Of a stretch of 42,136 nucleotides of DNA, positions 1 through 9,331 are shown piece by piece. Every line of letters starts with the position of its first letter. Positions within the stretch are counted from its first letter, which is position 1. A program made the position numbers and the translations under genes. The notes beneath the pieces are model-generated. The model did no database searches and had not been told where the DNA came from. It was given only the letters and a program-made list of their open reading frames with translations. Origin of the DNA: an uncultured Schlesneria sp. (GTDB taxonomy: Bacteria; Planctomycetota; Planctomycetia; Planctomycetales; Planctomycetaceae); the NCBI GenBank assembly GCA_903871875.1, contig CAIQIR010000030.1, positions 1-42,136 on the forward strand, read 5' to 3'.

Positions 1-525
1 ACCGAGACCCCAGTCCGTTCCTGATTTTACGCTCAACACGCTCGCCGAGAACGCCAGCCGTGAGCGAGCATGTGCGCAAATTGGAGATCGCGAAACCGAC
101 GCGCTGATCGAGAGGACTTGTGAGACATGCAGGCTAGAGCATTCCTGAACCTTTTCCCTGCTCGTCGAGCGAGACGATTGCCTGGGCTGAGCCCTGCCGG
201 AAAATATGAGAGCATTTTTGCTGAGGCGACGAGCAAACCAATCTCGTAAAATCGTCCCCCATCGTGCGAATTGTCAACCAGCTTTGCGATTCATTTCGTT
301 GTCGCAATTGCATACTGTTATTTTAGTTACGATTTTTGAGGTCTGGCTGAACAAAAGACGATTGGACCGTTTAAGGGCGATGTTTGGACCTCCAGTTTTT
401 CCGAAATTCGGCCCGAAAAAATCGCCATCAAAAGAGAAACTTGCGATCACTGGGTAATTTGGGCAGTATATTCTCACTGAAATTCCCACGACCGCCCTGA
501 AATGCATTCCCTAGAAAGCTCTGCT
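1..525. other. Left-end stretch without a recognised gene
   Basis: Short open frames on both strands overlap each other here, but none has a recognisable domain, a convincing ribosome binding site or sustained planctomycete-like codon use. The last 100 bases are AT-richer and presumably hold the promoter of the following secreted-protein gene; a TATATT at 467-472 could be a -10 box but no well-spaced -35 box was found. I see nothing else. Confidence 0.4.
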
Positions 526-1212
526 ATGAATCGGAAACTCCTCTCTCTTGCCGGTGTTCTTGTCGCGGTGTTCAGTGTGGCTAGTCAGGCCCAAGTGGCG
601 GAGGCACAATTCTTCGGTGGCCAGGCATGCTGCGGCCAAGTTGGTTATTCAGGTTATTCGGCAATGAATGGCCATCCGTATGTCAGTTACGGTGGATATC
701 CCTACGCCGGGTATCCCTACGGTGGATCTGGTTGCGGAACGGGTTGTGGGTACGGTGCGACGCGCACTTATTCCATCGCCCCAACGGGATGTTGTGGAAC
801 CTCGTCGTACGGATCGACCGGTTGTGGCACGGGGCGTTGCGGCCTCGGTTATGGAAGCGGAATCTCCGGCGTCGGCTTGTACGGTGGTTATGAATTGGGT
901 GGCTGCGGCCTGGGTCGCGGTTGCTATTCCGGATATCAAGGATACGGATCGTGTGGATGCCGACCACGCTACCGACGAGCCTGCAGCGTATGTTGCCAAT
1001 CGAGCGGCTTTACAGGAGCCTCTGCGACTTGCTGCCAGCCAGCTCCCACGTGCTGCGGGACGATGTCCGGCGGATATACGGTCCAACCGGGCCCCGCGAC
1101 ACCTGTTCCGACCCCTGCGACTCCCACGCCAACTCTCAATCCTGCTCCATCGGCCGCTCCGATGCCATCGACGGATCCGGCACCGGCCACAGCTCCGACC
1201 CCGGGTACCTGA
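526..1212 (+). CDS. Secreted Cys/Gly/Tyr-rich protein with Pro/Thr-rich tail
   Basis: No family is recognised. The start at 526 is chosen because it places a clean signal peptide (MNRK, then a hydrophobic core, cleavage likely after AEA) at the N-terminus; an in-frame ATG at 502 would add eight unneeded residues. The mature part opens with about 130 residues dominated by Gly, Tyr, Ser and Cys, with 19 cysteines, many in CC pairs or GCG/GCY motifs. A roughly 45-residue Pro/Thr/Ala tail (PTP and PAT repeats) follows. Such composition fits a disulfide-crosslinked extracellular, wall-associated or fibre-forming protein. Planctomycetes often encode cysteine-rich surface proteins, so that role is an inference from composition. 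It stands alone and is followed by a strong hairpin shared with the convergent hydrolase gene. Coding status is likely, function unknown. Confidence 0.7.
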   Translation: MNRKLLSLAGVLVAVFSVASQAQVAEAQFFGGQACCGQVGYSGYSAMNGHPYVSYGGYPYAGYPYGGSGCGTGCGYGATRTYSIAPTGCCGTSSYGSTGCGTGRCGLGYGSGISGVGLYGGYELGGCGLGRGCYSGYQGYGSCGCRPRYRRACSVCCQSSGFTGASATCCQPAPTCCGTMSGGYTVQPGPATPVPTPATPTPTLNPAPSAAPMPSTDPAPATAPTPGT

Positions 1213-1326
1213 GATCTCGCGGAATTTTGTTGAGCGCGACTGCGGAACGGATCAGGGCTTAAGGGCTCACTCCGTCGCTCACAACAACCAGATGATGACG
1301 GTCTGGTGACCATATTGAGACAAACT

Positions 1327-1370
1327 AAAGAGACAGGTCCAATGACCGGCATGATTGGATCTGTCTCTTT
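1327..1370. terminator. Hairpin between convergent genes
   Basis: A 17-bp stem (1327-1343 with 1354-1370, one G-T pair) closes a 10-base loop. It begins with AAA and ends with TTT, so it can read as a terminator on both strands. It lies between the convergent ends of the Cys-rich gene (1212) and the hydrolase gene (1404). Confidence 0.75.
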
Positions 1371-1403
1371 GTCTGCGCGGTAGAGACAACGGAGACGGCT
1401 GGC

Positions 1404-2273
1404 TCACTTCTTCAGGATCTCTTCGACAAACTCGAACAACACCTTTGTCGCCGGGTCATCGGGCAAGCCGAGATTTTCGTTGAGCTTGGAGTGATTCGTG
1501 TGAGGGGCGGCAAACAGCTTCGCAGAAATGCCTTGCTCAGTTAACACCGTGGCGAGACGTTGCGCTTGGGGAGTGGTTTCCGGGTCCTCGCCGACATGCA
1601 GAATCAGGAAAGGCGGTATCCCTTTCCCACGACTGATGTGGTTAACTGCAGAGAAATCGCGGTGCTTCACCGGATCGCTGCCAAACTTCTCGTAATGCCC
1701 GAATTTCGGTTCAGGCTGACCAAGCGCCTTGCGCTTGGCAATGCCCGCTTCGATCCTCAGCGGGATATCGTAGGTATCACCGTCGACGGGCACGCAACCT
1801 TGGATCATTCCCAGCGACAGTCCCTCGGCTTTCAGATATCGCTCGTCAGTGCTGATCAATGCCGCAAGTTGAGCACCGGCGGAATGGCCCATGATCAACA
1901 GGCGATTCGGATCACCGCCATATTCGGCGATGTGTTCGTGAACCCAGTGCACGGACTTCGCGACGTCGCGAATAAGGGTCCCCATGTCGACGTTCGGCAG
2001 GAAGCGGTAGTTTGTGGAAACAAAAACGAATCCGTGTTCCACAAAGGACTTTGGCTTGACTTGCACGCGAGTTTTGTCGCCACCTTCCCAGCCGCCGCCG
2101 TGAATCCAGAAGACCACAGGCAGGTTCTTCGCGTTGGGGGGCGAATAGACATCCAGCATCTGCCGTTCGTTAGCGGGCACTGCGTAAGGGATGTCACGTT
2201 TGACGTTCTCGGCATGCGCAACCGCCGCGAATGCTACGGCGATGAAGAGAGAGCTGAGTTGTTTCATGTTCAT
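1404..2273 (-). CDS. Secreted alpha/beta hydrolase (BD-FAE/carboxylesterase-like)
   Basis: Predicted esterase or lipase of the alpha/beta-hydrolase-3 / BD-FAE group, acting outside the cytoplasm. The 289-residue protein starts with a signal peptide (MNMKQ, hydrophobic stretch, AHA cleavage near residue 21). The oxyanion-hole motif HGGGW is at 58-62 and the nucleophile elbow GHSAG at 129-133, giving Ser131. Likely partners are Asp230 (VGEDPE) and His261 (TNHSK). The start at 2273 has GGAA about eight bases upstream; an ATG at 2267 is also possible, and a longer frame reaching 2468 only adds residues before the signal peptide. It is a single gene ending at a bidirectional hairpin. The fold is clear, but the substrate cannot be read from sequence: small esters, acylated polysaccharides and feruloyl esters are all possible. 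Confidence 0.88.
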   Translation of the reverse strand: MNMKQLSSLFIAVAFAAVAHAENVKRDIPYAVPANERQMLDVYSPPNAKNLPVVFWIHGGGWEGGDKTRVQVKPKSFVEHGFVFVSTNYRFLPNVDMGTLIRDVAKSVHWVHEHIAEYGGDPNRLLIMGHSAGAQLAALISTDERYLKAEGLSLGMIQGCVPVDGDTYDIPLRIEAGIAKRKALGQPEPKFGHYEKFGSDPVKHRDFSAVNHISRGKGIPPFLILHVGEDPETTPQAQRLATVLTEQGISAKLFAAPHTNHSKLNENLGLPDDPATKVLFEFVEEILKK

Positions 2274-3235
2274 GATGCCGTTCCAGAAAAGTTTCCACAC
2301 TCTTGCGTACCCAAAAAAGAAATAGAGAACGCGGTACAACGAATGTGAAACGCCGTTCAAGATTGCCTGTTCTGAAAATACCAAGATGGCGCAGATTTTC
2401 CATTGACGATCGCGTCCGACGCGTTCCTTTTGAATGGCGGCGCAGTCGAGATTCAAGCCATCGATCACAAAATCGAAAACGGTCCTGAAGGTCAGCCGCG
2501 GCCACTTTCGTGAAACCGAAGCCGAGAGACTTTCGTGAAGCCGAAGTCGTGGGGAGTTGTCATGAGTTCACCAAGCAGAGTCCATGAACATTCGGCCAGA
2601 TGACGCTCGAGGCACGACCGCAACTTTTTTCAGCAGACGCCGCCTTCCAATCGGTCGACGGATCGGAATGGCAGACGTCGTGACTCCGCTCGACATCAGA
2701 CACGTAATTGTTTTCGCGTATTTTGTGTCTTGTGATTTATGAAGCCGGGTATGCGAATTGCGGACAGGTCTGCGCCGGCAAGCCGGCTCCGTATGCAGAG
2801 TCGATTTTATGATTTGCGGTTTGCCGCAGTGACCAAGCCGCCAAATGAGAGCATGCCTTGAATCCGATCTTCTTCGCAATGCGAAGTTCCGTCATGACGA
2901 TGTTGCCGGCTCTCGCACGGATCAGCGGACACCCGTTCGCCTTTAACAAGCTGCGAGTCGACATCTGCCCTTCGCTGAACGCTCGCAACATTCAGCAAGC
3001 GGCCTTGTGGGAGCAGCCCTTCTTTCCCGCAGCCGATCGGGGGCAAGCAATGGCGCTGGTCGTTGCGGTGCCGGACCGGGCGATGTCGCGGAGTCCCAAA
3101 GGGACTCTTCCATTCATGATCAGCCGTCGAGATGCGGGCCGCGCCCCAGCCGGAGATCTCGTTTCGGAGAGCGAGACATGATCGCTTCCGATCATCCATG
3201 TTAGGTGATCCGGTACACGGCCTGAGAAGTAAATT
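2274..3235. other. Long intergenic region without a recognised gene
   Basis: About 960 bases separate the hydrolase from the RND adaptor. Overlapping frames on both strands (for example 2858-3181 on plus, 2737-2991 on minus) have no recognisable domain and mutually exclusive coding potential, so none is called. At 2504-2549 there is a 21-base unit repeated twice with a 25-base period. The part from about 2860 to 3180 has the composition of coding DNA and might be a decayed gene, but no family is recognised. Confidence 0.35.
2504..2549. repeat. Two-copy tandem repeat
   Basis: The unit ACTTTCGTGAARCCGAAGYC occurs at 2504 and again at 2529, differing at two positions. It lies upstream of the minus-strand hydrolase gene, in non-coding DNA. 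Confidence 0.6.
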
Positions 3236-4351
3236 ATGAGCAAAAACACGATGAACGTATCGCCGATCCTCCCCGTCATCCTGGCGCTGGTTTCCCTCTC
3301 CTTACCTGCTTGCAATATGCACAAGGAGGAGCACCGCCACGAGGTCCATAAGATCACGGCCACCAGCCCTCAAGCCAAGGCTGTCACCATCGACCAGAAG
3401 TATGTGTGTCAAATCCACTCGTGCCGCCACATTGAGGTCCGTGCCCTGGAGAGCGGGTTTCTGGAGGAAATCCCGGTTAAGGAAGGCCAGGCAGTAGCGC
3501 AGGGCGAGACCCTGTACCAGATCTTCCCCATCCTTTACGAGGCCAAGCTGGAAGCCGAGCTCGCCGAGGCCCAGCTCGCGCAGCTGGAGTTCAATTTCAC
3601 CAAGAAGTTGTTCGATGACAAGGTTGTCTCACAGAATGAGGTGGCACTGCTTGAGGCCAAACTGGCAAAGACTCAGGCGATGGTGACGCTGGCGGGAGCC
3701 GAATTGAACTTCACCACCCTCAAAGCGCCGTTCGGCGGCATCGTCGACCACCAGCACCATCAGCAGGGAAGTCTGATTGCAGAAGGGGATGTCCTCACGA
3801 CCTTGTCCGATAACAGTGTGATGTGGGTTTACTTCAACGTACCCGAGGCCCGTTATCTGGAGTACATGTCCGGTCCGGATCAGAGCAAGGATAAAGAGGA
3901 ACTGCAGATCGAACTCGTGTTGGCGGACGGCAGCAAGTTCCCGCAGATCGGCAAGATCGGGGCGATCGAGGCCGATTTCAACAACAAGACTGGCAACATC
4001 GCCTTCCGCGCGGATTTTCCGAACCCGGATCGCCTGCTGCGTCACGGTCAAACCGGCAACGTATTGATCCACCGAGTGTTGCAGGATGCCATCGTCATCC
4101 CTCAACAGGCGACGTTTCAGATTCTCAACAAGCGGTACGTTTACGTCGTCGACGAACAGGACGTGGCGCATCAGCGCGAGATCGCTATCCAGAATAAATT
4201 GGCGGACACCTTTGTCATCAAGAAGGGACTGGGTGTGGACGACCGAATCGTGCTGGAGGGAATCCGAGAGGTTCGCGATGGCGAGAAGGTGGAATACGAG
4301 GATCGGGAGCCGGTGCAGGTTGCTGCAAATGTCAAATACCACGCCAAATAG
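3236..4351 (+). CDS. RND efflux periplasmic adaptor (AcrA/MexA-like lipoprotein)
   Basis: Membrane fusion protein that would link the inner-membrane RND permease encoded next to it to an outer-membrane channel. The 371 residues begin with a lipoprotein signal ending in LPAC, so Cys26 is the predicted lipidated residue. After it come the first lipoyl half-motif (around GFLEEIPVKEGQAVAQGE), a coiled-coil hairpin rich in Ala, Glu and Leu (about residues 100-155), the second lipoyl half (LKAPFGGIVD), a beta-barrel and a membrane-proximal domain (VIPQQAT). The mature N-terminus is unusually His-rich, with four His within 13 residues of the lipidated Cys. The gene is followed after 51 bases by the permease, as in most acrAB-type operons. 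No TolC-like gene is adjacent, so the outer-membrane partner must be encoded elsewhere. Confidence 0.93.
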   Translation: MSKNTMNVSPILPVILALVSLSLPACNMHKEEHRHEVHKITATSPQAKAVTIDQKYVCQIHSCRHIEVRALESGFLEEIPVKEGQAVAQGETLYQIFPILYEAKLEAELAEAQLAQLEFNFTKKLFDDKVVSQNEVALLEAKLAKTQAMVTLAGAELNFTTLKAPFGGIVDHQHHQQGSLIAEGDVLTTLSDNSVMWVYFNVPEARYLEYMSGPDQSKDKEELQIELVLADGSKFPQIGKIGAIEADFNNKTGNIAFRADFPNPDRLLRHGQTGNVLIHRVLQDAIVIPQQATFQILNKRYVYVVDEQDVAHQREIAIQNKLADTFVIKKGLGVDDRIVLEGIREVRDGEKVEYEDREPVQVAANVKYHAK

Positions 4352-4402
4352 CCACCGCTTCCCGATACGAAATACGGACACCAACAAGACGCTCACAAAA
4401 CC

Positions 4403-7400
4403 ATGTTCTCACAATTTCTTCGCAGACCAGCCTTGGCGATCGTGATCTCGATCATCATCTTGTTCCTGGGCGGACTGTCGATCAAAACCCTGCCGATCTC
4501 GCAATTCCCTTCCGTCGCGCCCCCGAGCGTGGTGGTCACGGTGGCTTATCCCGGCGCCAGCGCCGCCGTTTTGGTCGATTCGGTGCTGATTATCTTAGAA
4601 CAGGCCATCAACGGCGTACCGGACATGCGCTACATGGCCTCGTCCGCCACCAGTGCCGGTGAGGCCACAATCCAGATCATCTTCGAGCCGGGCACCGACC
4701 CGAACGTGGCCGTCTTGAACGTCCAAAACCGCATCCAAATTGTGAAGAACAGGCTCCCTCCCCTGGTGCAACGAGAGGGCGTCATCGTCATGCAGGCCAT
4801 GACGAGCATGCTGATGTATGTGAACATCTTCAGTACGGATCCAGGCCACGACCAGAATTTTCTTTACAACTACGGCTTCGTCAACCTGCTGCCCGAGATC
4901 AAGCGGGTCCGGGGCATCGGTAGCGCGTCGATTCTCGGCAGCCGTCAGTTTGCCATGCGGGTCTGGCTGAATCTCGAACGCATGCGCGCCTACAATCTGT
5001 CCGCCGACGACGTCATGAAGGCGGTGGGGGACCAGAGCATGATTGGTTCGCCCGGACGACTCGGCCAGGCGACGGGCAGGACATCGCAAACCGTCGAGTA
5101 CGTCCTGACCTGGGTGGGCCGCTACAACCAGCCAGAGCAGTATGAAAATATCATTCTGAAGGCCAATCCGGATGGCGAGATCCTGCGGCTGAAAGACATT
5201 GCCCAAGTCGAGCTGGGACCTTCGTACTACAACATTTACTCGGACATCGACGGCCGTCCCTCGGCAGCCATCGTGCTCAAGCAAACCCCCGGCTCTAACG
5301 CCGCCGTCGTCATTGAAGAAGTCAAGAAGAAACTCGAAGAGATCAAGGAAGACTCGTTCCCTCCTGGCATGAATTTTGAGGTCAGCTACGACGTTTCCAG
5401 CTTCCTGGAAGCCTCGATCGAGCAGGTGCTCCACACCCTGTTCGAGGCCTTCGTGTTGGTCTCTCTGGTGGTCTACCTGTTCCTTGGTGACTGGCGTTCC
5501 ACGCTGATCCCGACCCTGGCGGTTCCGGTGTCTCTGATCGGAACCTTCTCGTTCCTGCAGTTGCTGGGACTCTCGATCAACATGATCACCCTCTTCGCGC
5601 TGGTGCTGGCGATCGGGGTCGTGGTGGACGATGCGATTGTGGTCGTCGAAGCGGTCCATGCCAAGATGCACGAGAAGCACCTCTCACCCTATCTGGCCAC
5701 AATGGAGGTCGTGCACGAGATCAGCGGTGCGATCATTGCCATCACCCTCGTGATGACGGCGGTCTTCGTTCCGGTGACCTTCATGTCCGGGCCGGTTGGT
5801 ACCTTCTACCGCCAGTTCGGCATCACGATGGCCACGTCGATCATTCTCTCCGGGGTCGTGGCCCTGACGCTGACGCCGGTTCTCTGTGCGATGATTCTCA
5901 AGCCTCACACGGGCCAGCCGAAAAAGCGTGGGCCACTCGGCATGCTGCTGCATCTGTTTGACCGTGGCGTCGAGCAGGTCACGGGCGGTTATGCAGCACT
6001 GTTGCGCCGGATCGTCACGCGCCGCGCGCTGACCTTGACCATCATCGGAGGGTTTGGTGTCGCCATTTACGTTGTAAACACGGTGCTTCCGTCCGGCTTC
6101 ATCCCGCTTGAGGATCAGGGCATGATCTATGGGATCATCCAGACGCCTCCCGGTTCGACGATCGAGTACACCAACGCCAAGTCGCACGAGCTGCAAGAGA
6201 TCGCCAAAAGCATCGATGGAGTCAACTCGGTCTCGTCGTTGGCCGGTTACGAAGTGCTGACGGAGGGCCGCGGCTCGAACGCGGGGACCTGCCTCATCAA
6301 TTTGAAGAACTGGTCTCAACGCAAGCTGACCTCGAAACAGATCATCCAAAAGCTCGAACACGAAGGACGTCAGATGTCCAATGTGAACCTCGAGTTTTTT
6401 GAGCCGCCCGCAGTTCCCGGTTTTGGTGCGGCCGGGGGTTTCTCCGTACGTGTTCTGGACAAGACGAACTCGATGAACTACCAGCGGTTGGGAGAAGTGA
6501 CGGATAAGTTCATGCAGGCCTTATCGAAACGCAAGGAGGTGAAGGGCCTGTTCACCTTTTTTGCCAGCAATTATCCGCAGTATGAAGTGGTCATCAACAA
6601 TGACGTGGCCATGCAAAAGGGCGTGTCGATCGGAGACGCGGTCAACAACCTCTCCGTCGTCGTCGGCAGTACTTGGAATCAAGGCTTCATCCTCTTCGGC
6701 CAGTTCTACAAAGTCTTTGTCCAATCCGCGCCCGAGTTCCGGCGATACCCCGAGGATTTGAAAGATATGTTCGTCAAGAACGATCTTGGAGAAATGGTCC
6801 CCTACTCCTCGTTCATGACGATCGAAAAGAAGCAAGGCTTAAACGGGATCAACCGCTATAACCTGTATCCCTCTGCTGCCATTCAAGGGGCACCGGCTCC
6901 TGGCTACAGCAGCGGTGAAGCCATCAAGGCGATCAAAGAGGTCGCCGCCCAGACGCTGCCGGGCGGTTACGATATCGGCTGGGAGGGACTCTCGTATGAC
7001 GAAGCGAAACAGGGAAATCTGGCGATTTATATCTTCCTGATCGTCGTCATCTTCGTCTATCTGGTGCTGGTGGGCCAATACGAGAGTTTCATCCTGCCGC
7101 TGGCGGTGATCCTGTCGCTGCCGGTCGGGATCTTCGGATCCTTCCTCTTCCTGCAGCAAATGGAGTTAGCCAACGACGTCTACTGCCAGATTGGTCTGGT
7201 CATGCTGGTCGGCCTGCTGGGCAAGAACGCAATTCTGATCGTCGAGTTTGCGGTACAACGACACCATGAGGGCGTGAGCCTCAAGGAGGCCGCCATCGAA
7301 GGTGGAAAATTGCGCTTCCGGCCAATTCTGATGACCTCATTTGCCTTCATCGCCGGTCTGGTTCCGTTGGTCCGTGCCACCGGCCCTGGCGCGATCGGAA

Positions 7401-7573
7401 ACCGCACGATTGGCACCACCGCCGTCGGCGGGATGCTGCTGGGCACGGTGATCGGGGTCTTAGTCATTCCCGGCCTTTACTACATGTTCGGTGCGCTGGC
7501 CGACAATGGCGGCAAATTCATCCAGGACGAGGTCGATGAGCCTCTGAGCGAGCTCGTCGAACACCACGCATAA
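4403..7573 (+). CDS. RND multidrug efflux permease, HAE1 family (AcrB-like)
   Basis: Proton-driven inner-membrane pump that exports hydrophobic or amphiphilic compounds. At 1056 residues it has the usual size of AcrB homologues: TM1 at the N-terminus (LAIVISIIILFLGGLSI), the first large porter loop, TM2-6, TM7, the second loop, then TM8-12. Proton-relay residues are present: Asp409-Asp410 in the TM4 motif GVVVDDAIVVVE and Lys941 in GLLGKNAILIVEF. The residue after VVVE is Ala rather than the Asn usual in this motif. The HAE1 (not metal-exporting HME) assignment rests on the overall similarity of the N-terminus and TM4; substrates cannot be read from sequence. It is co-directional with the adaptor 51 bases upstream. 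The next gene is convergent, with no clear hairpin between. Confidence 0.95.
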   Translation: MFSQFLRRPALAIVISIIILFLGGLSIKTLPISQFPSVAPPSVVVTVAYPGASAAVLVDSVLIILEQAINGVPDMRYMASSATSAGEATIQIIFEPGTDPNVAVLNVQNRIQIVKNRLPPLVQREGVIVMQAMTSMLMYVNIFSTDPGHDQNFLYNYGFVNLLPEIKRVRGIGSASILGSRQFAMRVWLNLERMRAYNLSADDVMKAVGDQSMIGSPGRLGQATGRTSQTVEYVLTWVGRYNQPEQYENIILKANPDGEILRLKDIAQVELGPSYYNIYSDIDGRPSAAIVLKQTPGSNAAVVIEEVKKKLEEIKEDSFPPGMNFEVSYDVSSFLEASIEQVLHTLFEAFVLVSLVVYLFLGDWRSTLIPTLAVPVSLIGTFSFLQLLGLSINMITLFALVLAIGVVVDDAIVVVEAVHAKMHEKHLSPYLATMEVVHEISGAIIAITLVMTAVFVPVTFMSGPVGTFYRQFGITMATSIILSGVVALTLTPVLCAMILKPHTGQPKKRGPLGMLLHLFDRGVEQVTGGYAALLRRIVTRRALTLTIIGGFGVAIYVVNTVLPSGFIPLEDQGMIYGIIQTPPGSTIEYTNAKSHELQEIAKSIDGVNSVSSLAGYEVLTEGRGSNAGTCLINLKNWSQRKLTSKQIIQKLEHEGRQMSNVNLEFFEPPAVPGFGAAGGFSVRVLDKTNSMNYQRLGEVTDKFMQALSKRKEVKGLFTFFASNYPQYEVVINNDVAMQKGVSIGDAVNNLSVVVGSTWNQGFILFGQFYKVFVQSAPEFRRYPEDLKDMFVKNDLGEMVPYSSFMTIEKKQGLNGINRYNLYPSAAIQGAPAPGYSSGEAIKAIKEVAAQTLPGGYDIGWEGLSYDEAKQGNLAIYIFLIVVIFVYLVLVGQYESFILPLAVILSLPVGIFGSFLFLQQMELANDVYCQIGLVMLVGLLGKNAILIVEFAVQRHHEGVSLKEAAIEGGKLRFRPILMTSFAFIAGLVPLVRATGPGAIGNRTIGTTAVGGMLLGTVIGVLVIPGLYYMFGALADNGGKFIQDEVDEPLSELVEHHA

Positions 7574-7697
7574 AAAGCATGCCCCGCCGCCCGCAGTGGA
7601 ACTGACCGCCCTGCGGCAAACCGGAAAACAACAACTTCGGTGCTGGAGGCATCTTCCTGCGGATCGGATCCGACGCTGCGGTCGCCAAGCAGGAAAC

Positions 7698-7961
7698 TTA
7701 CTTCTCCAACGTGCCAACTTCGGGAGATGATGGCGGCGACAACACGTTCGTCGACGCGTAGTTGTGCAGTGCCAATCCGATCTGCCTCAAGTGATTCCTG
7801 GTTAGTTCCCGCCGGGCCACCTCTCGTGCATATTGAGTCGTTGGCGGCACCAAGACCAACAGCACACCGGCAATGACGAGGCATGCCATGACGGCCAGGA
7901 CGGCCAGCATCGCGATGATCGCAAATGACACTTTTCGATTCGTTTCCAGGCCAAACGGCAT
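7698..7961 (-). CDS. Short membrane protein with DUF1559-like motif
   Basis: An 87-residue protein with one transmembrane helix (about residues 12-36) followed by [20 protein letters not shown] and then ALHNY. This stretch closely matches the segment after the helix in planctomycete DUF1559 pilin-like proteins (AREAARR...[11 protein letters not shown]), which are normally over 250 residues. Here the protein stops about 17 residues later, and the helix lacks the prepilin cleavage sequence (GFTLIE type). The ATG at 7961 is supported by GAGGAG at 7972-7967, five bases upstream; a GTG at 7967 overlaps that site and is less likely. It is either a truncated DUF1559 gene or a small anchor protein of the same family. 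It stands alone, convergent with the RND permease gene. Confidence 0.65.
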   Translation of the reverse strand: MPFGLETNRKVSFAIIAMLAVLAVMACLVIAGVLLVLVPPTTQYAREVARRELTRNHLRQIGLALHNYASTNVLSPPSSPEVGTLEK

Positions 7962-8534
7962 CGTCACTCCTCAAGACTCAGCACAATTGAACCATCTTGT
8001 CTTGATCCGATGCTCACGCCAAGTATTGTCAACAAAAGCTCACTAAGTGAAACGTATTCCGCTCGAATCGCTGCCGTCTGGTGTGATCACAACCTAGCCA
8101 AGGCCGTCCAGCCGAGACCGTGATGAGTACGATCCAACGGCGGCAAGGGGACTCAACGTCAGCGCGCACTGATCACAGCCGCTTGAACCCAGCGCAACGT
8201 TGACCTTGAGCTTTGTCACGGGGTGGAAATCATTCTCTCTCGGCAACCTGACGCGACACAGTGACCTGGTCCCAGAAAAGAGCGAAGCCCCAATTACCGT
8301 TCGACCGACCACGAAAGACCGCAGCCGAACTCCTAAAGTATTTCCAGTTACAGAATTGGGGCTGCTCGTCGCTTCTGATTCCCGACGTCATCAATTCGGT
8401 GATTCGTCTTGAGCGGTCCCAGAAAATCGGCTACAAGCCCGCCCCCACAAAACAAATCCCGAAGCCATTTCCGCTTCGGCGATTTGGAAACGTCTGCGAT
8501 GACTCACTGATCGAACTTATCGAGGCATCAATCG
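7962..8534. other. Intergenic stretch with direct and inverted repeats
   Basis: No gene is supported in these roughly 570 bases. They contain the repeat structure described at 8268-8426 and a 7-bp hairpin (8459-8465 with 8473-8479) about 55 bases before the next gene. The hairpin has no T-run, so it is not called a terminator. A plus-strand frame at 8261-8737 runs through the repeats and overlaps the lipoprotein gene in another frame; it is treated as spurious. Confidence 0.4.
8268..8426. repeat. Inverted repeat bracketed by a 12-bp direct repeat
   Basis: GGTCCCAGAAAA occurs at 8268-8279 and again at 8415-8426. Between the copies lies a perfect 10-bp inverted repeat, AGCCCCAATT (8286-8295) and AATTGGGGCT (8354-8363). 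The arrangement loosely resembles a small mobile element with a target duplication, but the inverted arms are not at the ends of the interval. Confidence 0.5.
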
Positions 8535-8975
8535 ATGCGTCCCATATCACGTCGACGATTCATTGGACTGAGCGGTTCCACGGCAAGCCTGCTCTGCATG
8601 GGATGCGGTACCGTCTTACATCCGGAACGCCGCGGTCAACCCGCGGGGCCTCTCGACTGGAAGATTGTTGCATTGGATGCGATTGGGTTGGTCCTGTTCT
8701 TTGTGCCGGGTGTCATTGCGTTCGCCGTGGACTTTAACAACGGCACAATCTATCTCCCGCCGGATTACCACGGACAGAAAAGCCCGAACGGTGACGGAAA
8801 GCAACTGGTCAAGGTAAGCGTACCTGGTGAGAAAATGACCGTCCGAAAAGTGGAAGAGATCGTTTCCATGCAAGCCAAACGGGATATCCACCTGCAGCCC
8901 GGAGCATATCAAACAGAAGAACTCGAAAGCATCGACGAGTTCTGGGCGACAACCGACAAACTCGCCGCTCTCTGA
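8535..8975 (+). CDS. Putative Tat-exported lipoprotein, conserved hypothetical
   Basis: A 146-residue protein whose N-terminus has a twin-arginine-like motif (SRRRFIGLSG, residues 5-14), a short hydrophobic stretch and CMGC, placing a possible lipidated Cys at 24. The -3 residue is Cys, which is atypical for a lipobox. A hydrophobic segment around residues 48-65 (DAIGLVLFFVPGVIAFAVDF) precedes a predicted beta-rich tail. From memory, small lipoproteins of similar layout (GCG.L..PERRGQ, then LD..GLL.F..PGVIAFAVDF..G.IYLP) occur in several Gram-negative groups without a known function. No partner gene is adjacent and no function is proposed. Confidence 0.72.
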   Translation: MRPISRRRFIGLSGSTASLLCMGCGTVLHPERRGQPAGPLDWKIVALDAIGLVLFFVPGVIAFAVDFNNGTIYLPPDYHGQKSPNGDGKQLVKVSVPGEKMTVRKVEEIVSMQAKRDIHLQPGAYQTEELESIDEFWATTDKLAAL

Positions 8976-9331
8976 AAAGCGACGACGATGGGAAAGGTGG
9001 CCCAAGCAGACGCCCCCTTTCCCTGAGCACCCCTGTGCACTCGTGATCAGCAACACGAGTGAAATACCAAGATCCGGGAATGCCTACGACTCCGCCGATC
9101 TGGACGTCTGACCGTCAAGCCATCGTCGAAATCCTCCGCGACACGAAAACCGATCTTCCTGACTATTGGAAGAAGTGATGCGATGCAGCATGAAGTAGCG
9201 CAGGAGATCTGAGCACAATGAACCAGAAAGCCAATCAACCCTGATCCCGACCGATCGATCTTTCGATTGCTGTCGGAATATGCGTCCGCGAATTTCCAGT
9301 AACCGTTTCGTTCGCGCCGTTTTAATGTCGA
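8976..9331. other. Intergenic stretch, nothing recognised
   Basis: About 355 bases between the lipoprotein gene and the convergent beta-helix gene. Short frames on both strands show no domain. No T-tailed hairpin was found that would end either gene. Confidence 0.4.

Noticed and set aside
2858-3181. A 107-residue plus-strand protein
   Set aside because: It overlaps an equally long minus-strand frame, has no recognised domain and no ribosome binding site. It was left as a possible decayed gene within the intergenic entry.
4595-5680. A 361-codon minus-strand frame inside the RND permease gene
   Set aside because: It is antisense to an unmistakable AcrB homologue; the His/Asp/Arg-rich translation is a shadow.
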